Positions 50,436 through 59,250 of a DNA stretch of 64,000 nucleotides are shown one piece after another. The notes under the pieces were generated by a model, which saw only the letters and a program-made list of their open reading frames with translations, ran no database searches and had not been told where the DNA came from. The stretch covers positions 62,001 through 126,000 of the forward strand of contig NZ_QRBF01000005.1 in assembly GCF_003363265.1 (NCBI RefSeq). Reading direction: 5' to 3'. Source of the DNA: Dyella psychrodurans (GTDB taxonomy: Bacteria > Pseudomonadota > Gammaproteobacteria > Xanthomonadales > Rhodanobacteraceae). Position 1 is the stretch's first letter, and every line of letters starts with the position of its first letter. A program made the translations under genes and the position numbers.

Positions 50436-51761
50436 TCAGTTCGACTTCAGCTGCCAGGCGGGCTGAACGCGCGAGGCACGGAAAGTGGGGTAGATGCCGG
50501 CGAGCATGGTGGACACCACGGCGACCACCAGCGTCAGCAGCAGAAGCTCGAAGTCCAGATGCGCAAGGTTCGCGATGTCCTTCGGCAGAACCCAGCTCAC
50601 GCTATGAATGCCGATGCCGGTCAACAAAAGACCGAGCACGCCGCCGCTCAGGCCGACGATTCCCGCCTCGACCATGAATTGCGCATAGATCGCCGCGCGC
50701 GGCGCACCGATGGCGCGGCGAACACCGATTTCGTTACTGCGGCGCAGGAACTTCGCCAGCAGCAGGCCCGCCGTATTCACCAGGCAAACCACCAGCAGGC
50801 CGATGGCCACCAGCAGCGACACCTCGGTATCGGTGGGAACCACATGTTCCGCGTCGAGCCAATCGTGCAGATTGCGCAAGCGATTGTTCGGCGCCCAGGC
50901 GAAGCGACCGGAATGCTGTTGCTCGCGGGCGTAACCGTCCAGGTAGTCCTTATAGGTCTTGGCATCGGCCGTGCTGTCCAACTGGGCCATGTAGCTGATC
51001 CAGATGCACGACGAAAGCTGCAGCCCCTTGAAGCCCGACTGCGCGGGTATTTCGGAACAGTTGGTGTTGCCGTCGTTGGCCATGCTCACATCGATGGCAC
51101 GCATGAACGGAATGAACAAATCATCGGCGTTGGTGGTGAAACCGCCGGTGTTGACCACGTCGTAAAAGCGCGGTTGGGGCGCCCACTTGTTCAGCACGCC
51201 GACGATGCGATAGTCCTTGCCATCGACATCGATGATCTTGCCCACGCTGTTGGCGCCGCCGAACAGCTTCTGATCGAGCTTTTCGCTGATGACCACCACG
51301 GCCGCGCGCTGCTCGTCGTCGGCCGCGCCCCAGCCGCTGCCGTATTTGAACGGCGCATCCGTCATGGCGAAGAACTCGTTGAAGACCGCATGCCCCATGA
51401 CATTGATGGGATGCTTGCCCGCCTCGGACGGCACGACCGACGGCGTGATCATGTACATCGCCGACTGGTACTTGGCGCGGTGATCGCGCATCAGCGCGAT
51501 GGCGTCGGTGTAGTCGAGCGCATCCGGCGGATCGCCGTTGTCCCCGGCACCGCCGTGTCCTTTCGGCCCCCACATTTCAATCTGCGGCACGTAAAGCTGC
51601 GACGACTTCCATGGAATGGGATCGCCCGACACCGCGCGAAACACGGAGTACGTGACCATGGACGCAGCCACGCCAAACCCCACCGTGAGTATCATCAACA
51701 GCGTAAGTCCGGGACTTCGCTTGAGACTGCGTACCGCCAGATCAATGTAATACCCCAACAT
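50436..51761 (-). CDS. FtsX/MacB-type ABC permease, subtype B, pair 3
   Basis: A 441-residue permease starting MLGYYIDLAVRSLKRSPGL. After the first helix it has MVTYSVFRAVSGDPIPWKSS, the signature of pairs 1-3. The periplasmic core has LFGGANSVGKII and the cysteine pair NTNCSEIPA...LSSCIWISY. FtsX-domain text is GLLLAKFLRRSNEIGVRRAIGAPR; the end is PAWQLKSN. The first helix is diverged at SPGLTLLMIL compared with the NPxLTALM of the other members. Confidence 0.9.
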   Translation of the reverse strand: MLGYYIDLAVRSLKRSPGLTLLMILTVGFGVAASMVTYSVFRAVSGDPIPWKSSQLYVPQIEMWGPKGHGGAGDNGDPPDALDYTDAIALMRDHRAKYQSAMYMITPSVVPSEAGKHPINVMGHAVFNEFFAMTDAPFKYGSGWGAADDEQRAAVVVISEKLDQKLFGGANSVGKIIDVDGKDYRIVGVLNKWAPQPRFYDVVNTGGFTTNADDLFIPFMRAIDVSMANDGNTNCSEIPAQSGFKGLQLSSCIWISYMAQLDSTADAKTYKDYLDGYAREQQHSGRFAWAPNNRLRNLHDWLDAEHVVPTDTEVSLLVAIGLLVVCLVNTAGLLLAKFLRRSNEIGVRRAIGAPRAAIYAQFMVEAGIVGLSGGVLGLLLTGIGIHSVSWVLPKDIANLAHLDFELLLLTLVVAVVSTMLAGIYPTFRASRVQPAWQLKSN

Positions 51762-51810
51762 GGGCGCCTCCCTCATTGTGTTGATGACTCTCTCGCGAGA
51801 GCTTCGTCCT

Positions 51811-53037
51811 TCAAACTGATCGCGTTGCTTCCACAGGCGGTACGTTGGATGCACGCAGCGCAGGCGCCAGCACGGCACACTGCCCCAGCAACAGCAACGT
51901 CACCACCCCGGCCAGCACATACCCCGGTGCCAGCCGAGCCATTTCAAACTGTTTCATCAGCCAAAGATTCAATCCCAACGCGAGTACGCCGCCGAGCAGC
52001 ACGCCGCCCACGCCGATCAGCAAGTTTTCGGTAAGGAAGTAGCTGAGAATGTCGTGGCGCGTCGCGCCCAACGCACGGCGCACGCCAATTTGCTTGCGCC
52101 GCTGCCCGACCCAGAAACTGGTAAGCCCGACGATACCTGCTGCGGTGATCGCCAGAAGAATCACGCTGATCGACGCCATCAGGATGGCCATGCCGCGGTC
52201 GCTCTTATAGGCCTGCGCGCGCACCTGCGCGAAAGTCTTCACGCCATCTTCGGGGCTTATCACCCGCAGACGGTTGGCCGCATACAACGCCGCGCGCACG
52301 CGCTTGGCGACATCGTCCAACTGACCTGGCTGCGCGCGGACCACGTAGTTGGTCGGCGTGACCAGCTGATGGAACGGCATCAACGTCGAGCAATCGGACC
52401 ATTGCGCCATCGCGCTGTCGACATATGGCGTCTGCATGCGTTCGACCACGCCGATGATGATGCTCGGCTTGTCGCTGACATATGCCATCTTTCCGACCGC
52501 CGACTCGCCGGGGAACAAACGCCTGGCCAGCTCGCTGGTAATGATGAGAACCTGCGGCGCGATCTTGTCGCGCCCGCCAATCTCGCCGATTTCGTCGGAT
52601 CGGAAGTTACGCCCTGCCACAAGCTTGAGCCCAAGTGTGGGCAGCGCATTTTCGTCCGCGAAGTAAATCGCGGTGTTGGAGACGAAATTCAGCTTGTCCG
52701 GGCTATGGCCGATACCGTACGTAATACCGCCGCTGCTCAACGGATATCCATCGGTTGCATAAGCATTGGCTACGCCTGGAACCTTGCGCAGCGTCGCCAG
52801 ATCATCCGCCAACAACGACGATATGTCGCCTTTCGTAGGTTTGTTGGCCCACTGATTCTGGATAACGAGCAAATGGCTTTCGTCCAGCCCGGTCGGTTGC
52901 GAAAGATGCGCCAGCCGCTGATGGATGATGAATAAAGCGTTGCAGACGATTGCCAACGTCAGCGCGATCTGCAACGCAATCAGCAAGGTACCAGCCTTGT
53001 GATGCTTGAGCGTGGCGAGGATGGGTCGGATCTGCAT
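51811..53037 (-). CDS. FtsX/MacB-type ABC permease, subtype A, pair 2
   Basis: A 408-residue permease starting MQIRPILATLKHHKAGTLLI. Its first 60 residues are nearly the same as those of the pair 1 A gene (IALQIALTLAIVCNALFI, then PTGLDES), pointing to a recent duplication. FtsX-domain text is GIVGLTSFWVGQRRKQIGVRRALGATR; the end is PPVEATRSV. ATG 53037 is preferred over ATG 53043 because the GAGG site is about 8 bases away and it aligns with the other A starts. Confidence 0.9.
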   Translation of the reverse strand: MQIRPILATLKHHKAGTLLIALQIALTLAIVCNALFIIHQRLAHLSQPTGLDESHLLVIQNQWANKPTKGDISSLLADDLATLRKVPGVANAYATDGYPLSSGGITYGIGHSPDKLNFVSNTAIYFADENALPTLGLKLVAGRNFRSDEIGEIGGRDKIAPQVLIITSELARRLFPGESAVGKMAYVSDKPSIIIGVVERMQTPYVDSAMAQWSDCSTLMPFHQLVTPTNYVVRAQPGQLDDVAKRVRAALYAANRLRVISPEDGVKTFAQVRAQAYKSDRGMAILMASISVILLAITAAGIVGLTSFWVGQRRKQIGVRRALGATRHDILSYFLTENLLIGVGGVLLGGVLALGLNLWLMKQFEMARLAPGYVLAGVVTLLLLGQCAVLAPALRASNVPPVEATRSV

Positions 53038-53047
53038 CGTCATCGCC

Positions 53048-54364
53048 TCAATGGGATTTCAGCTGCCACGCGGGTTGCACGCGCGACGCCCGCCATGTCG
53101 GATAGAACGCGGCGCCCAGTGTCGCGACCAGCGAGCAAAGCAAGGTCAGCCCCACCAGGCCAAGATTGATATGTGCGAGTCGGGCAATGTCAGGCTCAAA
53201 CACCAGGCCGACGCCAAGCACTCCCAACCCGGTGAGCATCACACCGGCCAGCCCGCCACTTACGCCTACGATGGCCGCCTCGGCCAGATACTGAAGCCAT
53301 ATTTCCCGTCGCGACGCACCCAGCGCACGGCGCACACCGATTTCCCCCGCGCGACGCATGAACTTGGCCAACATCAGACCGACCGTGTTTACAAGGCAAA
53401 CCAGAAGAAAACCTAGCGATAGCACGAGTGAGATGCGCGTCTCCGGCGGGACGACGCGTTCGTAATCCATCCATTCAGTCAAATTGCGCAGCGTTACATA
53501 TGACGGCCAGTGAAAACGTCCCGCCTGGCGCTGTTCATCGGCATAGCCAAGCAGGTAGCTGCGATAGGCGCGCACGGCTGCCGCATCCGGCAGCTCAACC
53601 CAATAGGACACCCATGCACATTCCGATTGCAGCCATCCGTCGAACCCAGGCTTCCTCCCACCGCTTCCAAAGCAGTTGTCGTTGCCGGCCGTTTCGGTCT
53701 GCGTGTCGATCGCCCGGGTGAACGGCAGGAAGAAATCGGGTGGATCGGTAAATCCGCTGGAATTATTCACATCGTAGAAGCGAGGCCGCGGATTCCAATC
53801 CGCTGCCACGCCGATCACCTGGTAATCATGGTCATCCAGATGCACCGTCTGGCCGACGCTATTCGCACCGCCGAACAATTGCTGATTGAGCTTGCTGCTG
53901 ATAACAACCACGGTAGCGCGCGCCTCATCCTGCGCGGCGTTCCAGCCGCTGCCATAGAGGAAAGGCACCTCGAACATTGGGAAAAAGTCGGCGTAGGCGG
54001 CATAGCCGCTGACAGCGAACGGTTCCCGGGCAGCATCGCGCGGCACCAGCGTGAAGCCCACCGGATAGATGGCCGTCTGACGCGCGGCCTTGTGTTCGTG
54101 CATCAGGGCCGTGGCATCTTTATAAGTCAGCGCATCAGGAATATCTCGTCCCCGCGCGCGACTATCCGGCCCCCATACGTCGATCTGGGGTGCGAACAGC
54201 TGCGTCGATTTGTCGGGCAACGGATTGCCCGACACGGCACGGAACACCGCGTAAGTGGTCATCGACGACGCCACACCGAAACCGACGGCCATCACCATCA
54301 AAGCCGTCAGGATCGGATTGCGCCGCAGGCTATGCAGACCAAGTCGCAGGTAATAGGCGAGCAT
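53048..54364 (-). CDS. FtsX/MacB-type ABC permease, subtype B, pair 2
   Basis: A 438-residue permease starting MLAYYLRLGLHSLRRNPILT. The core carries TYAVFRAVSGNPLPDKS, LFGGANSVGQTV and the cysteine pair NDNCFGSGG...QSECAWVSYW. FtsX-domain text is GLMLAKFMRRAGEIGVRRALGASR; the end is PAWQLKSH. It closely resembles the pair 1 B gene, including the RLGLHSL start and the FEPDIARLAH loop near the end. Confidence 0.9.
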   Translation of the reverse strand: MLAYYLRLGLHSLRRNPILTALMVMAVGFGVASSMTTYAVFRAVSGNPLPDKSTQLFAPQIDVWGPDSRARGRDIPDALTYKDATALMHEHKAARQTAIYPVGFTLVPRDAAREPFAVSGYAAYADFFPMFEVPFLYGSGWNAAQDEARATVVVISSKLNQQLFGGANSVGQTVHLDDHDYQVIGVAADWNPRPRFYDVNNSSGFTDPPDFFLPFTRAIDTQTETAGNDNCFGSGGRKPGFDGWLQSECAWVSYWVELPDAAAVRAYRSYLLGYADEQRQAGRFHWPSYVTLRNLTEWMDYERVVPPETRISLVLSLGFLLVCLVNTVGLMLAKFMRRAGEIGVRRALGASRREIWLQYLAEAAIVGVSGGLAGVMLTGLGVLGVGLVFEPDIARLAHINLGLVGLTLLCSLVATLGAAFYPTWRASRVQPAWQLKSH

Positions 54365-54403
54365 GCAGCCCTTACTCCCCTCTCAATGTGAAACGTTGCG
54401 TGT

Positions 54404-55639
54404 TCATGCCGGACGCGTCGCCTCCACCGGTGGTACGCGCGAAGCGCGCAATGCAGGTGCGAATACCGCGCCCTGGCCGAGCACGATCAGCAACACCACC
54501 CCGCTCAGCACGTAGGTCAGCGGCATGATCCCCAGTTCGAAGCGCGTCACCAGCCACAGATTCAGGCCGAAGGTCAGCACGATGCCGACCCCAATGCCGC
54601 CGACGCTGATCAACAGGTTCTCGGTAAGGAAGTAATGCAGGATGTCGCGATGCGTTGCGCCGAGCGCGCGGCGCACGCCGATCTGCCGGCGACGCTGCCC
54701 CACCCAGAAGCTGGTGAGTCCGACGATGCCCGCGCCCGTAATGGCCAACAACACCACGCAGATGATGCCCATCAGGATGGCCATGCCGCGATCGCTGTCG
54801 TAGGCGCGTCGACGCACCTGCGCAAAGCTCATCAGGCCGTCCTTGGGATTGATGATGCGCATGCGGTTGGCCGCGTACAGCGCCTTGGGCGCCTCCTGCA
54901 TCGCCGCTGCCAGCTGGCCCGGCTTGGCACGCACGATGTAGAACACACCCAGGGGCGATGCATCGCGTATGGGCCATACCATCGACTGTTCCGCATACGG
55001 GATGGCCCAGGCGCCAAGACGCGAGCGCTGCATCGTTTCGACGATACCGACGATCGTCACCGGCGTGCTGCTCATGGAGTAGAAGCTTTTGCCCAGCGCA
55101 TCGCCGTTCGGATACAACTTGTCCGCCATGGCCTTGCTGATGATGGTGACCGGCGGCACCACCACGTCACGCTGACCCGCGTCCTTGACTTCGTCGGCGC
55201 GGAAATCGCGTCCGGCGATCAGCTTCAATCCGAGCGTGTGCAGGAAATGCTCGTCGCCGGAATAGACCGTTGCATCGGTGGTGGGCTCGACCTGGTCGAC
55301 CTTGAGCGTAATGAAATTGTCGCTGCCGCCGACGGTCGACAACGGGTAACTGTCGCTTTGCGTGGCGTCCTGCACCGCCGGCAGGTTGCGCAGCGTGGCC
55401 AGATCCTGCTCTACGTTGGCCGCGGCCTGCTGCTTGTTGTACTGCTCTCCCCACATGTTTTCGATCACGAAGACATTCGATTCATCGACGCCGGTGGGCT
55501 CGGCGATATGCGCGAGGCGCTGGTGAATGATGAACAGCGCGTTGCACACGATCGCGAGCGTCAACGCGATCTGCAGTGCGATCAGCAAGGTGCCCGCCTT
55601 GTGTTTGCGGAGCGCGGCGAGAATGGGTTGGATATGCAT
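54404..55639 (-). CDS. FtsX/MacB-type ABC permease, subtype A, pair 1
   Basis: A 411-residue permease starting MHIQPILAALRKHKAGTLLI, with the same first helix as the pair 2 A gene and EPTGVDESNVFVI after it. FtsX-domain text is GIVGLTSFWVGQRRRQIGVRRALGATH; the end is PPVEATRPA. GGAG lies 8 bases before ATG 55639; a second ATG at 55645 is too close to that site. Its B partner ends 15 bases upstream. Confidence 0.9.
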   Translation of the reverse strand: MHIQPILAALRKHKAGTLLIALQIALTLAIVCNALFIIHQRLAHIAEPTGVDESNVFVIENMWGEQYNKQQAAANVEQDLATLRNLPAVQDATQSDSYPLSTVGGSDNFITLKVDQVEPTTDATVYSGDEHFLHTLGLKLIAGRDFRADEVKDAGQRDVVVPPVTIISKAMADKLYPNGDALGKSFYSMSSTPVTIVGIVETMQRSRLGAWAIPYAEQSMVWPIRDASPLGVFYIVRAKPGQLAAAMQEAPKALYAANRMRIINPKDGLMSFAQVRRRAYDSDRGMAILMGIICVVLLAITGAGIVGLTSFWVGQRRRQIGVRRALGATHRDILHYFLTENLLISVGGIGVGIVLTFGLNLWLVTRFELGIMPLTYVLSGVVLLIVLGQGAVFAPALRASRVPPVEATRPA

Positions 55640-55654
55640 GCTCATTTCTCCGCC

Positions 55655-56965
55655 TCAATTCGATTTCAGCTGCCAGGCCGGCTGTACCTGCGCGGCACGC
55701 CACGCCGGATAGACCGCCGCCACCACCGTCGCGACGACGGCGACCGCCACGGTCAGTGCCACCAGCGAAATATCCAGATGCGCCAGCCGCGCGATCTCCG
55801 GTTCGAACAACAACCCGACGCCGGACATGCCTGCCGCGGTCAGCAGCAATCCCACGATGCCTCCGGCCAGACCGACCGAACCGGCCTCCACCAGATACTG
55901 CGAGTAAATTTCATGCCGGGTCGCGCCGAGCGCGCGGCGCACGCCGATCTCTCCGGCCCGGCGCATGAACTTCGCCAGCAGCAAGCCGATCGTGTTGACC
56001 AGGCAGATCACCAGGAAGCAAAGCGCCACCACCAGCGAGATGCGGCTTTCCTCCGGTATCACATGCTGCTTCTCCAGCCATTGCGGCACGTCGTCCAGGC
56101 GCACATTGGGGGCCCAGCCATAGCGTCCGGCGCGCTGCTGATCGGCGGCATAGCCCTCGATAAACTGCCGGTAGCGCGCCACGTCGGCAGACGTATTGAG
56201 TTCCACCCACGGCATCAGCCATATGCAGTTGCTTTGCAGCCACTCGTCCCAGCTCCTGAATGTCAGGTGCCCGCGGCAGCTGTTGCGACCGGTGTTGTCG
56301 ATTTTCAGATCGAGCGCGCGATTGAGCAGCAGGAAGAAATCCGGCGGATCGCCAAAACCGCTCTCGCCCCACACGGCGTAGAAGCGCGGACTCGGGTTCC
56401 AATGCCCGGTGATGCCCACCACGCGATAGTCATGGCCGGAAAGGGTGATTTCGCGCCCCACGCTGTTGGCACCGCCGAACATGCGCTGGTTGAAAGAGTC
56501 GGAGATCACCACATCCGCGGCGCGGCTGTCGTCGTCGGCATTGCTCCAGGCGCTGCCATACAAAAACGGCACGTCGAACATCGGGAAGAAATCGCCGGTC
56601 ACCGCATAGCCCGTCGCCTGGCTTGGAACGCTGTTGGCATCATGCGGCAGCGCGGAAAGCATCAGCGAGTAGATCAAAGTCATCCGCGAGGACTGGTGGG
56701 CCCGCATCAACGCCATCGCGTCGACATAATTCAAAGCGCCCGGCGGCTCGCCATGGTCATTTTGTTGCGGCCCCCAGCTGTCTATCAGCGGCACGAACAG
56801 CTGCGACGACTTTTCCGGTATCGGATCGCCGGACACCGCGCGAAACACCGAATACGTCACCATCGACGCCGATACGCCAAAAGCAATCGCCATGACCATC
56901 AACGCGGTAAGCGCAGGGTTGCGCTTCAAGCTGTGCAAGCCGAGTTGTAGGTAGTAGTTGAACAT
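55655..56965 (-). CDS. FtsX/MacB-type ABC permease, subtype B, pair 1
   Basis: A 436-residue permease, the first permease of the operon, starting MFNYYLQLGLHSLKRNPALT. The periplasmic core has TYSVFRAVSGDPIPEKSSQL, MFGGANSVGREI and the cysteine pair RNSCRGHLT...QSNCIWLMPW. FtsX-domain text is GLLLAKFMRRAGEIGVRRALGATR; the end is PAWQLKSN. The ribosome site is weak (GGGATC). A 117-base gap with a 9-bp hairpin separates it from the ATPase gene. Confidence 0.9.
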   Translation of the reverse strand: MFNYYLQLGLHSLKRNPALTALMVMAIAFGVSASMVTYSVFRAVSGDPIPEKSSQLFVPLIDSWGPQQNDHGEPPGALNYVDAMALMRAHQSSRMTLIYSLMLSALPHDANSVPSQATGYAVTGDFFPMFDVPFLYGSAWSNADDDSRAADVVISDSFNQRMFGGANSVGREITLSGHDYRVVGITGHWNPSPRFYAVWGESGFGDPPDFFLLLNRALDLKIDNTGRNSCRGHLTFRSWDEWLQSNCIWLMPWVELNTSADVARYRQFIEGYAADQQRAGRYGWAPNVRLDDVPQWLEKQHVIPEESRISLVVALCFLVICLVNTIGLLLAKFMRRAGEIGVRRALGATRHEIYSQYLVEAGSVGLAGGIVGLLLTAAGMSGVGLLFEPEIARLAHLDISLVALTVAVAVVATVVAAVYPAWRAAQVQPAWQLKSN

Positions 56966-57049
56966 GAAGATCCCATGGATGTTGACGTGTCTGACGACCG
57001 GATGTCGCGCACCCGCGTTGCGGCGCGGGCGAGCGCTCCTGCTTCCAGC

Positions 57050-57071
57050 CCTCCCCTGTCCGCAGGGGAGG
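57050..57071. terminator. Hairpin between ATPase and first permease (possible attenuator)
   Basis: CCTCCCCTG at 57050-57058 pairs perfectly with CAGGGGAGG at 57063-57071 around a 4-base loop. There is no T-run on the minus strand, so it is more likely an RNA-stability or partial attenuation element than a full terminator. It could lower permease expression relative to the ATPase. Confidence 0.45.
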
Positions 57072-57082
57072 ATCGACTTCGA

Positions 57083-57805
57083 TCAGCCGCGTACTTGGCC
57101 GGCGGCTGCGGTATAGGCGGTGTGGAAGCGCGGATCTTCCGCGAGATCCACCACCTGGCCGTCGATGATGTGCACGTTGCGCTGCGCGCGTGCGGCCAGT
57201 TCCGGATCGTGCGTCACCATCACGATGGTGGCGCCTTCGCGGTGGATTTCTTCCAGCAGTTCCAGCACGCCGCGCGCCATCTGCGTATCCAGGTTGCCGG
57301 TCGGTTCGTCGGCGAGCAGCAAACGCGGACTGCCGGCAAGCGCACGGGCAATGGCGACGCGCTGCTGCTGACCGCCGGAGAGTTCGGCCGGATAATGCTT
57401 GGCGCGCGAAGCGAGGCCCACGCGCTCCAGCGCATTCATGATGCGCTCCTTGCGTTCGGGCGTCTTCATGCCGCGATAGCGCAGCGGCACTTCGACGTTG
57501 TCGAACACATTCAGATCGGGAATCAGGTTGAAGGCCTGGAAGATGAAGCCGATCTTTTCGTTGCGGATCTTCGAGCGCGCATTGTCATTGAGCTGGCTCA
57601 CTTCCATGCCATCGAGGTGATACTCGCCGCCCGTGAAGGTTTCCAGCAGGCCGGCGATGGTGAGGAAGGTGGTCTTGCCCGAACCGGACGGACCGGTCAC
57701 GGCCACGAACTCGCCTTCTTTCACGTCGATGTTGAAGTCGCGGAGCGCGTAGGTTTCCACCACTTCGGTGCGATAGACCTTGGAGAGATGCGTCATCTTC
57801 AGCAT
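57083..57805 (-). CDS. ABC transporter ATPase, MacB/LolD type
   Basis: A 240-residue nucleotide-binding subunit. Walker A is GPSGSGKTTFL near residue 38, Q-loop in FIFQAFNLIPDLNV, signature LSGGQQQRVAIARAL, Walker B LLLADEPTGNLD, H-loop VMVTHDPELAA. The DEPTGNLD and FQxFNLIP motifs are typical of ATPases that work with FtsX/MacB-type permeases (MacB, LolD, FtsE). It is the only ATPase gene next to twelve permeases. ATG 57805 gives a standard N-terminus; the frame extends to 57892. Confidence 0.93.
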   Translation of the reverse strand: MLKMTHLSKVYRTEVVETYALRDFNIDVKEGEFVAVTGPSGSGKTTFLTIAGLLETFTGGEYHLDGMEVSQLNDNARSKIRNEKIGFIFQAFNLIPDLNVFDNVEVPLRYRGMKTPERKERIMNALERVGLASRAKHYPAELSGGQQQRVAIARALAGSPRLLLADEPTGNLDTQMARGVLELLEEIHREGATIVMVTHDPELAARAQRNVHIIDGQVVDLAEDPRFHTAYTAAAGQVRG

Positions 57806-57833
57806 GAGTTTTATCCTTCGGTTGGGTTTTGCC

Positions 57834-57926
57834 CCTCCTTCTCTTGGCTGAAGGAGGCTGGGACGGGGTGAAGGCTCGTCGTAAAGACTCACCCCACCCC
57901 AGCCCTCCTCTGCGAACAGAGGAGGG
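57834..57926. repeat. REP/BIME-like doublet between adaptor and ATPase genes
   Basis: Two hairpins face each other: CCTCCTT with AAGGAGG (57834-57857) and CCCTCCTCTG with CAGAGGAGGG around a CGAA loop (57903-57926). The sequence between them (GGCTGGGACGGGGTGA and TCACCCCACCCCAGCC) also pairs, giving a cruciform-like fold of about 93 bases. The layout matches the doublet at 25125-25254, though the stem sequence differs somewhat. It lies within the exporter operon and could shape mRNA processing. Confidence 0.65.
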
Positions 57927-57934
57927 AGTAACTG

Positions 57935-59206
57935 TCAGCGACTGATCACGACACGCTGCGCGCCTTTGAAGTTGTCGGTACCGGAGATCACGATGTTGTC
58001 GCCTTCTTTCAGGCCATCGAGGATTTCCACTTTGTCGATGCTGCTTTCGCCGGCGCGGATGGGCGTCTTGGTGGCGATGCCGTCGCGCACGACGTAGGCG
58101 TAGCTGCCGCCGGATTCGTCGACAAACGAACCGCGCTGCACGGTGAGCACGTTCTCGCGATGGTCGAGCAGGATGCGCACGGAAAGGCGCTGGTTCTGGC
58201 GCAGCTGCTTGGGTGTGCTGCCATCGAAACGCACGCGCGCAGCGACTTCGCCGTTGACGACTTCAGGCGAGATGGCGCTGACGATGCCCTTCCAGTTGTT
58301 GTCGTTGCCGCTGATCTCACCCGTCATGCCAATGGCGAGATCGCGCGCGAAACTTTCCGGCACCTTCACTTCCACCTCGAGCGCGGACAGATCGATCACG
58401 CTGAGCAGTTGCGCGTCCTTCGCGACAGTCGCGCGTTCGGCGATGAAAAGCTGGCCGACCTGACCATCGACCGGCGAGCGCACATTGAGGTTGTCGACCT
58501 GGCGCTTCAAATCCTGCACCAACAGGACCTGACGATCATGCGCGAGCTTCTTCGCCTGGATGTCGAAGTTGCCAGTGTTGTTGTTGAGGTTGAGATCCGA
58601 TTGAGCATGCTGCAGCGCGATATCGGCCTTTTCGACCGCGTCTTTGGCGCGGTCGACATCCATCTGCGGAACACCGCCCTGCGTATACGCTTTTTGATAG
58701 CGATCCAGATCGCGCTTGGCGGTCTGGTCGTCGATCTTGGCGTTGTCATACGCCTTCTGCATCTGCGACTTTTGCTTGAGCGCATCGTTCTGCGCGCGCA
58801 GGTAATCCACTTCCATCGCATCGGCGTTGGATTCTTCCTGAGCGAGCTTGTTGACGAGCTCCGGGCTGTCGATCACGGCCAGGACCTGGCCCTTCTTTAC
58901 CGTGTCGCCGGCATGCACCTGCAAGGTGACCGCGCCGCCATACGTGGCATACATCGTGGGGCTGACCGCCGCGACCACCTGGCCTTCCGCCGCGATATCG
59001 CGCACGAACGGGCCGCGCTCCACGGTGGCGAAGGCAAGGCGCGAGGCGCTGACGGATGCGTCGGCCGAGAACAGTCGCGCAATGCCGGGCAAGACGAGCG
59101 CCAGCACGATCAAGGCCGCCACGCCGCCGCCTATCCACAGCAGCTTCTTCTTGCGGCTCGGCTTGACCTGGATCAGTCGGTCCTGCGCTGAAGTATCACG
59201 AATCAT
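57935..59206 (-). CDS. HlyD/MacA-type periplasmic adaptor subunit
   Basis: A 423-residue membrane-fusion protein. A short basic N-terminus is followed by one membrane anchor (LLWIGGGVAALIVLALVLPG, residues 23-43). A split lipoyl/barrel-sandwich region begins with GAVTLQVHAGDTVKKGQVLA, an alpha-helical hairpin spans about 125-240, and the second lipoyl half is VRSPVDGQVGQLFIAERATV. A beta-barrel and a membrane-proximal domain end the protein. It would connect the permease to an outer-membrane TolC-type channel, for which no gene is seen here. It is the first gene after the sigma-54 promoter. Confidence 0.92.
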   Translation of the reverse strand: MIRDTSAQDRLIQVKPSRKKKLLWIGGGVAALIVLALVLPGIARLFSADASVSASRLAFATVERGPFVRDIAAEGQVVAAVSPTMYATYGGAVTLQVHAGDTVKKGQVLAVIDSPELVNKLAQEESNADAMEVDYLRAQNDALKQKSQMQKAYDNAKIDDQTAKRDLDRYQKAYTQGGVPQMDVDRAKDAVEKADIALQHAQSDLNLNNNTGNFDIQAKKLAHDRQVLLVQDLKRQVDNLNVRSPVDGQVGQLFIAERATVAKDAQLLSVIDLSALEVEVKVPESFARDLAIGMTGEISGNDNNWKGIVSAISPEVVNGEVAARVRFDGSTPKQLRQNQRLSVRILLDHRENVLTVQRGSFVDESGGSYAYVVRDGIATKTPIRAGESSIDKVEILDGLKEGDNIVISGTDNFKGAQRVVISR

Positions 59207-59250
59207 GGTGAAGTCCCTGGCCGCGGACAGTGCGGCCCCACACCCTTCTC

